Shown: positions 62,901 to 64,000 of the stretch, piece by piece
How the letters are laid out: each line of letters begins with the position of its first letter
How positions within the stretch are numbered: the stretch's first letter is position 1
NCBI GenBank assembly: GCA_905331475.1
Contig: CAJNYU010000067.1
Span: 40,527 to 104,526 of the forward strand
DNA: 64,000 nucleotides
Direction: 5' to 3'
From: Rotaria socialis
Lineage: Eukaryota > Rotifera > Eurotatoria > Philodinida > Philodinidae
Notes under the pieces: generated by a model
The model's database searches: none
What the model saw: the letters and a program-made list of their open reading frames with translations, nothing else
Told to the model about the DNA's origin: nothing
Position numbers and translations under genes: made by a program

Positions 62901-64000
62901 CGATAGCAAATATGAAATAACATTTAATGATCTAACTGTCCGACAAGACAGTGGAACTGTCGATCAAGCGGAAAATATTATCTATCAGGCAGTATCCAAA
63001 CACGTGCTATATGGAGCACCAATCTTAAACAATAGCGGTAGATATATAAGTGTTAGTATAACACAAATTAATGCAGAAAGATTGAAAGCGTTTCTAAATC
63101 CTAACATTGAAATTAAAGAAGCTACAAGAGATGTAGCACTCCTACAATTGAAAGAGAAAATTTCTTTTTTCCATCGGCATTTATTACCAGAAAATTGGTC
63201 TCTTGATTTATGTCCTGTTAATTTAGAAATTTTTTTGGACAACAATAAAATAGAAATGAAGTCAAATCTGCAAGCAAGAGATGCAATAGAAATTCTTAAA
63301 AAAAGACAACCAGACGAGAACATACAATGTAATTTGAGTTTCATATCTGCGAATGAAATATCAAAAGTTCTTCAAGAAAAAGTATTATCTCACTCAATCC
63401 AAACTATTGAATTTATTGGATTGGATGGATATAATGTTAAAGAAAAATTAAGGAATATACAGTCTAATAGTATTACACTCGAAATATCAGATAGTAAAGA
63501 CAAATTATTAGAGGTTCTTACTTGTTTAGATCTACAATATGTCGAATTGTATTCCTATGACAAAGAAAAGTCGAATCACCGTAACATAAGAGAAGTCGTT
63601 GATAAGATTACAGCAGAGAGGATAATTAAAGAATATGAAAAAGATAACACAACTATTAGATTAATTGATATACCCATACATGAGATTGAAGAAATAATTG
63701 ACAAATGCCCGAATGCAACATATAATATTAGTTTTATTCGTATAAGAAATTTCGATAGACTTTTGAAAGGATTAAATAATGAACTAGTCAATATTCACTT
63801 TGATGAATTAGAATTAGAACCAGCCATAAAACTTATTCGACAAATTAGGAAAGAAAATCTCGATTTTAGTTTGGTATTAAAAAAATTAACAAAAGGTCAG
63901 GCAGAAAGACTTATGAAAGAAGCTCCAGTAGAACAAGAAAATATAGAAATTAACAAAGTAAAATCTTTAAATGAACTATTCATGAATGAATCAAGACCTC
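53941..64000 (+). CDS. Giant intronless SecA-type ATPase, incomplete at window edge
   Basis: The frame is open from ATG 53941 (an in-frame TAA lies two codons upstream) to the edge: more than 3350 codons with no intron. Residues 1 to about 2000 are Lys/Asn/Ile-rich helices resembling ARM/HEAT repeats, with a hydrophobic stretch near 320-345. A SecA motor follows: LTDAQILSCLIAL, Walker A GTGEGKST (2062-2069), Walker B with DEVDSML (2168-2174), a preprotein-binding-like insert, WSDGLHQ (2350-2356), GLTGTLG (2391-2397), TNLAGRGID (2508-2516) and QAFGRTARQG (2544-2553). These match SecA, not other DEAD helicases. Two TPR-like helix pairs follow (about 2722-2790), then a region of unknown type and a C-terminal solenoid. 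SecA drives protein export in bacteria and plastids, and animals normally lack it. This protein has only the motor in common, so its job is unknown. The absence of introns suggests bacterial or endosymbiont origin; its AT-rich composition resembles that of its neighbours. Confidence 0.92.
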   Translation, partial: MFSNFLLTNIDDKDSAKELQRNQQTIVDELRKQCKSFNKERIISQLNNGYQIDRAFHLHVPNEIKHIARKHGLPEVKWDQIYQNLVAENIDDHTKILLAQTIKYSIKNNTASVKPKELLEVLRKNNDALVKSEFVWALSYQLSNSFAKDSKEIINENFIDEINSIIEGSENKLNRNSVIFLNDQLQRYFYGNHLDYRESSHVRIKTSVNYSKKMPQKFVTKNQQTTKIKYKSTQSEESADKLNSVNVFKNLNKKIKMNSNTESLPTIPDKDGSDTSIFRDTYDEVVHLYNRIKSGKTLKRKDKDEYLPSKFIGPGKKWCSEKIADTGIMVANPVVTGIWLGIMSIKKSVESPTVSTLRSYGKCINRIMEPLFVDKMIAAIFLEISKKKILHENAIKLLMDCIDTLDQVEEKVLGGATKKTEAAKTIALYNQSRNDTKIIDFLRRPLKMYVNDPDIAANVARKIDVERIKDSKELENILSYEVNQIRLAAISTIYNCAIRNSAILNEERLKKIETCLTDNDIEFNQFVIRILGTLGDSNIINYKSLFENCLANLERHVNIDDSINYIHQQSKDVNRCNELFNEDVILTISDLVRKTTLNEETKIICCAIINNYLEYSYSKGLNEAQLENYVDLINDPHYSSDLKLEALRSIVLTVEKKQKLSDFLIEALINNINQIDDKFDNFIIVTLGIVSEKQIITKIDKLSIKLLDDWVIVGEGTDITFEKSSKDTSDCQSISSIVAQIFVKSLQNNVKIAEESLEYLAKALNSNDKQTRILSAKSLYLTLKTHRIKNNVLLELREHVEDRIPDVSVYSIVVYANSLAKLSKLQQPIIRSLIEFLPTIYVFEDLQLGEESFADEVNQNILYVLLNDDKIEKFKDNVFQIFDHILLFENHQQADVIDILRRYSAARHPIPESTIFALENVVDIPEFSNKVLEVFENMIKNKQIVSDKILHIFVDTLYLTDNEQLREKSFQLLDTANDNQDISDEIFDILELERAALNINSRYWDSYYAIAYLLTKTKEGKKLTINGFIEINKQIDGLFLPVEKILKVLHNVSINGQIIPNELVDKLVKKFDPAQKQYYLLQIFESLVKNNQNIPSELSLKLEKALEYKHMYDQVLFIFVLQGQKGENLSSNIISKILDKFSGLDNSLIMQQYLSVICSVIKKVDCFEYDSKNSSSSKTHSQVFDISFIDRVQSALIHALETGNQDVICKSISGFIELASLGTVKLQVKSIEVLLSLVAKTICDKSMKEEINKILDSSKLEQNQKCTLELCNLKYDSNDQFLDILATFDKPKLLEQNFDQINSIIENCPKLNSKALNILMECSNKKDIPDKLLNSIGVLLASTNSKTINSLCCRLIHEMTEAGRKLTDDIISLIFVQDKNERPLEILKRISKNQTISQELKDKIALFSKIDPTMSIDITILDEFLNSIRQELQRNHTLSHLSIEKLLLIPIPTNHIEENSFNIDVEQKLLDIFAEILIENPDYSLNQSIVDRLEMALLSKKIDKNILDAYKEVIKRTQCQTNNFSRVFDVFIDILDENGSYFKYHFDILVCLALASEARTISTLEPFEINLFSDEDIIRSWSFRGLRAAYEREYQSLDFQEWCDNIIDKLEEKTKSEVHFDLDLFETITSVKYIDFEKIRDKPQEQWNRELLIFDLIERLEISEAERFLFYKTWLEIEELEKFQNGKSNILLKLLHRILLNNTMSFHKFYGVTKILNRIDFASAHKILSYSKNPCFDLQKRYLAKLLDQLLSEKENINSKYIDDLAVNMMSKFDLNISHQLLNALENIDSLREFENVLNFAQENNIEISDIYVKETTISVLKRSLEIKFLGKKIVKTDRLKLALNIDNLLDKNWTFEQLNKIFSKLKTSDNVEKRVKEEKFLHVLEILSQYKISPTPENQEKILLALDKPPEKWLQQVNRLAIESNFSEIGEIRSAVGLIEELGNINSNNEDLKNFMGINLLEVVERIKRSDLISQVLDNTIRDQSIYITQWTEKQIRRWADIVKENVDCWTKINDFTIEALAVIKQANLLHTEFNLTDAQILSCLIALNANVDKGRLLQIGTGEGKSTIVSVLAVIHALKGKKVDIITSSPVLAERDAKEKAKFYNMFDLQCSDNNDKSIYLAGPKKCYWKDIVYGEATQFQFDILRTEYAQLNTLDDRKCEVAIVDEVDSMLIDDSSKIARLATSMAGMDQLHIIYHVLWNRIVYLQDKIIEINDKMYLLYGKVGFEEGKMILEYADEKGNIIKISDLRTYLASTSDISHMGQSIPENEELDVFIKKILDIYVRELIKTSIKIPKNFVDFVDTQIPKWIDNAIVALNYQEKVHYVVQEDLIKPVDYYSTGIVQSSTNWSDGLHQFLQIKHNLKMTSETFTTNFLSNRGYFTRYGSNLFGLTGTLGSEKTKQVLVDAYKVDLVIIPNLRRKQYISLPDMVAMNETEWLEEVCCSAMNESSKERGILIICETIERSILIAEKLKGEYRSSGIKLYTMNNMNQEKNVEAVYPGEIIIATNLAGRGIDIKTDQIEKNGGLHVIVTFMPSNKRVEEQAFGRTARQGKRGTGQRILNAASLTHNKDFDTQKITQLRDRIEAEMLSNFEDYEFKVITLKDELFAKFCSLLNKIRQDIRKKMRLFSTIKNEVKSVFTNVAPSVYESNVLLSIEEQWAMFLRKIDDQKSSIDIEKVHKEYAEFRERIIKDYSDNCVIKNPYYHIVIGNDLVINDSSLISKYKEAMKHFNRAIELDPDHSAAAFAGTGWLLLKGKKRLIFSDQLDLDYKESAVRAFNRALEILSEEMAVLTSIQTLLQHRCPNMNTALSKQLIQKINILGTYCNSLENVVAVVRKSQRLIQIKEIIDYPRRSVYTNETEVARRIISYDRIEKERGELCGIRLISHDHVDNDIMDAIQNRKEIALIKDDENQFTVLYKKKKEKSSLGSWKIENYELRYYLLSLNYNRTILDRKECSKIYVIIYENVTINNGYIRSDFSVFLKDLTNDSKYEITFNDLTVRQDSGTVDQAENIIYQAVSKHVLYGAPILNNSGRYISVSITQINAERLKAFLNPNIEIKEATRDVALLQLKEKISFFHRHLLPENWSLDLCPVNLEIFLDNNKIEMKSNLQARDAIEILKKRQPDENIQCNLSFISANEISKVLQEKVLSHSIQTIEFIGLDGYNVKEKLRNIQSNSITLEISDSKDKLLEVLTCLDLQYVELYSYDKEKSNHRNIREVVDKITAERIIKEYEKDNTTIRLIDIPIHEIEEIIDKCPNATYNISFIRIRNFDRLLKGLNNELVNIHFDELELEPAIKLIRQIRKENLDFSLVLKKLTKGQAERLMKEAPVEQENIEINKVKSLNELFMNESRP
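60109..61590 (+). other. SecA motor core inside the giant ORF
   Basis: All nucleotide-binding motifs of both RecA-like halves are present with intact key residues: Lys of GEGK, Asp-Glu of DEVD, and the arginines of the GRTARQG finger. The spacing Walker A to Walker B (about 105 residues) and Walker B to WSDGLHQ (about 180) agrees with a SecA that retains its preprotein cross-linking domain. ATPase activity is therefore expected. Confidence 0.88.
63271..64000 (+). repeat. C-terminal solenoid of about 24-residue repeats in the giant ORF
   Basis: From about residue 3111 the protein falls into units of 22-26 residues. Each has a short helix with Ala/Glu and Leu-Leu/Ile-Ile, a turn, then alternating hydrophobic residues like a beta strand. 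Examples of unit starts are ITAERIIKEY, PIHEIEEIIDKC, NFDRLLKGL, LEPAIKLIRQI and GQAERLMKEA. At least nine units can be counted before the window ends. The pattern is LRR-like, but I do not recognise a named family. Confidence 0.6.

Noticed and set aside
58820-63791. Several minus-strand open frames (for example 58820-59173, 61005-61361, 62985-63344)
   Set aside because: All lie opposite the giant SecA-like reading frame and have no motif of their own.
1-64000. CRISPR arrays, bacterial operons or Shine-Dalgarno sites, considered because of the SecA-like gene
   Set aside because: No regularly spaced direct repeats were seen. The surrounding genes are spliced metazoan genes, so a bacterial contig is unlikely for at least the left half.

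Overview
The window reads as nuclear DNA of a small metazoan, most probably a bdelloid rotifer. It is AT-rich (around 70% by eye). The conserved animal genes are cut by many GT-AG introns, most of 50-70 bp. Several genes have a polypyrimidine-AG immediately upstream of the start codon, as expected for spliced-leader trans-splicing. The right-hand part carries short TGTGGG/CCCACA-like tracts, which is the telomeric repeat reported for bdelloids, together with decayed genes, small inverted-repeat elements and a giant intronless gene of bacterial type. The genus cannot be told from sequence alone.

Layout. 1-10.9 kb: mostly non-coding, with a tandemly duplicated pair of secreted six-cysteine defensin-like genes (1450-1819 and 7575-7998, minus). 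Between them lie two non-autonomous DNA elements, a GC-rich one at 3091-3674 and a hAT-like one with 8-bp target duplication at 5362-5907. 11.0-36.5 kb: a dense block of conserved genes. These are a Ca2+-regulated mitochondrial ATP-Mg/Pi carrier (minus), RPL9 (minus, directly upstream of the carrier and probably co-transcribed), MYCBP and a KIF27/KIF7-type kinesin (plus, 77 bp apart, probably a ciliary operon under an X-box), an unrecognised two-exon gene, a mucin-like membrane gene whose reading frame looks broken, SNRPD2 (minus) and the AP-2 alpha adaptin gene (plus), the last two divergent. 36.5-53.9 kb: gene-poor accessory DNA. It holds a possible transposon end, an LRR-like (PPP1R37-like) relic, an F-box-family pseudogene whose 5' end stops exactly at TGTGGG repeats, four short telomere-like inverted pairs, and two inverted-repeat elements lying side by side. 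53.9 kb to the edge: an uninterrupted open reading frame of more than 3350 codons. It has a long helical N-terminal region, a complete SecA-type motor, a TPR pair and a C-terminal solenoid of about 24-residue repeats, and it runs off the window.

How the pieces fit. The left and centre are ordinary host chromosome. MYCBP and the kinesin are both ciliary proteins and share what looks like one RFX-type promoter. RPL9 and the carrier look like a two-gene operon resolved by trans-splicing. The right 27 kb has the traits described for bdelloid subtelomeres: telomere-like tracts, mobile elements, pseudogenes and bacterial-type genes. The SecA-like giant gene is the most unusual object here.
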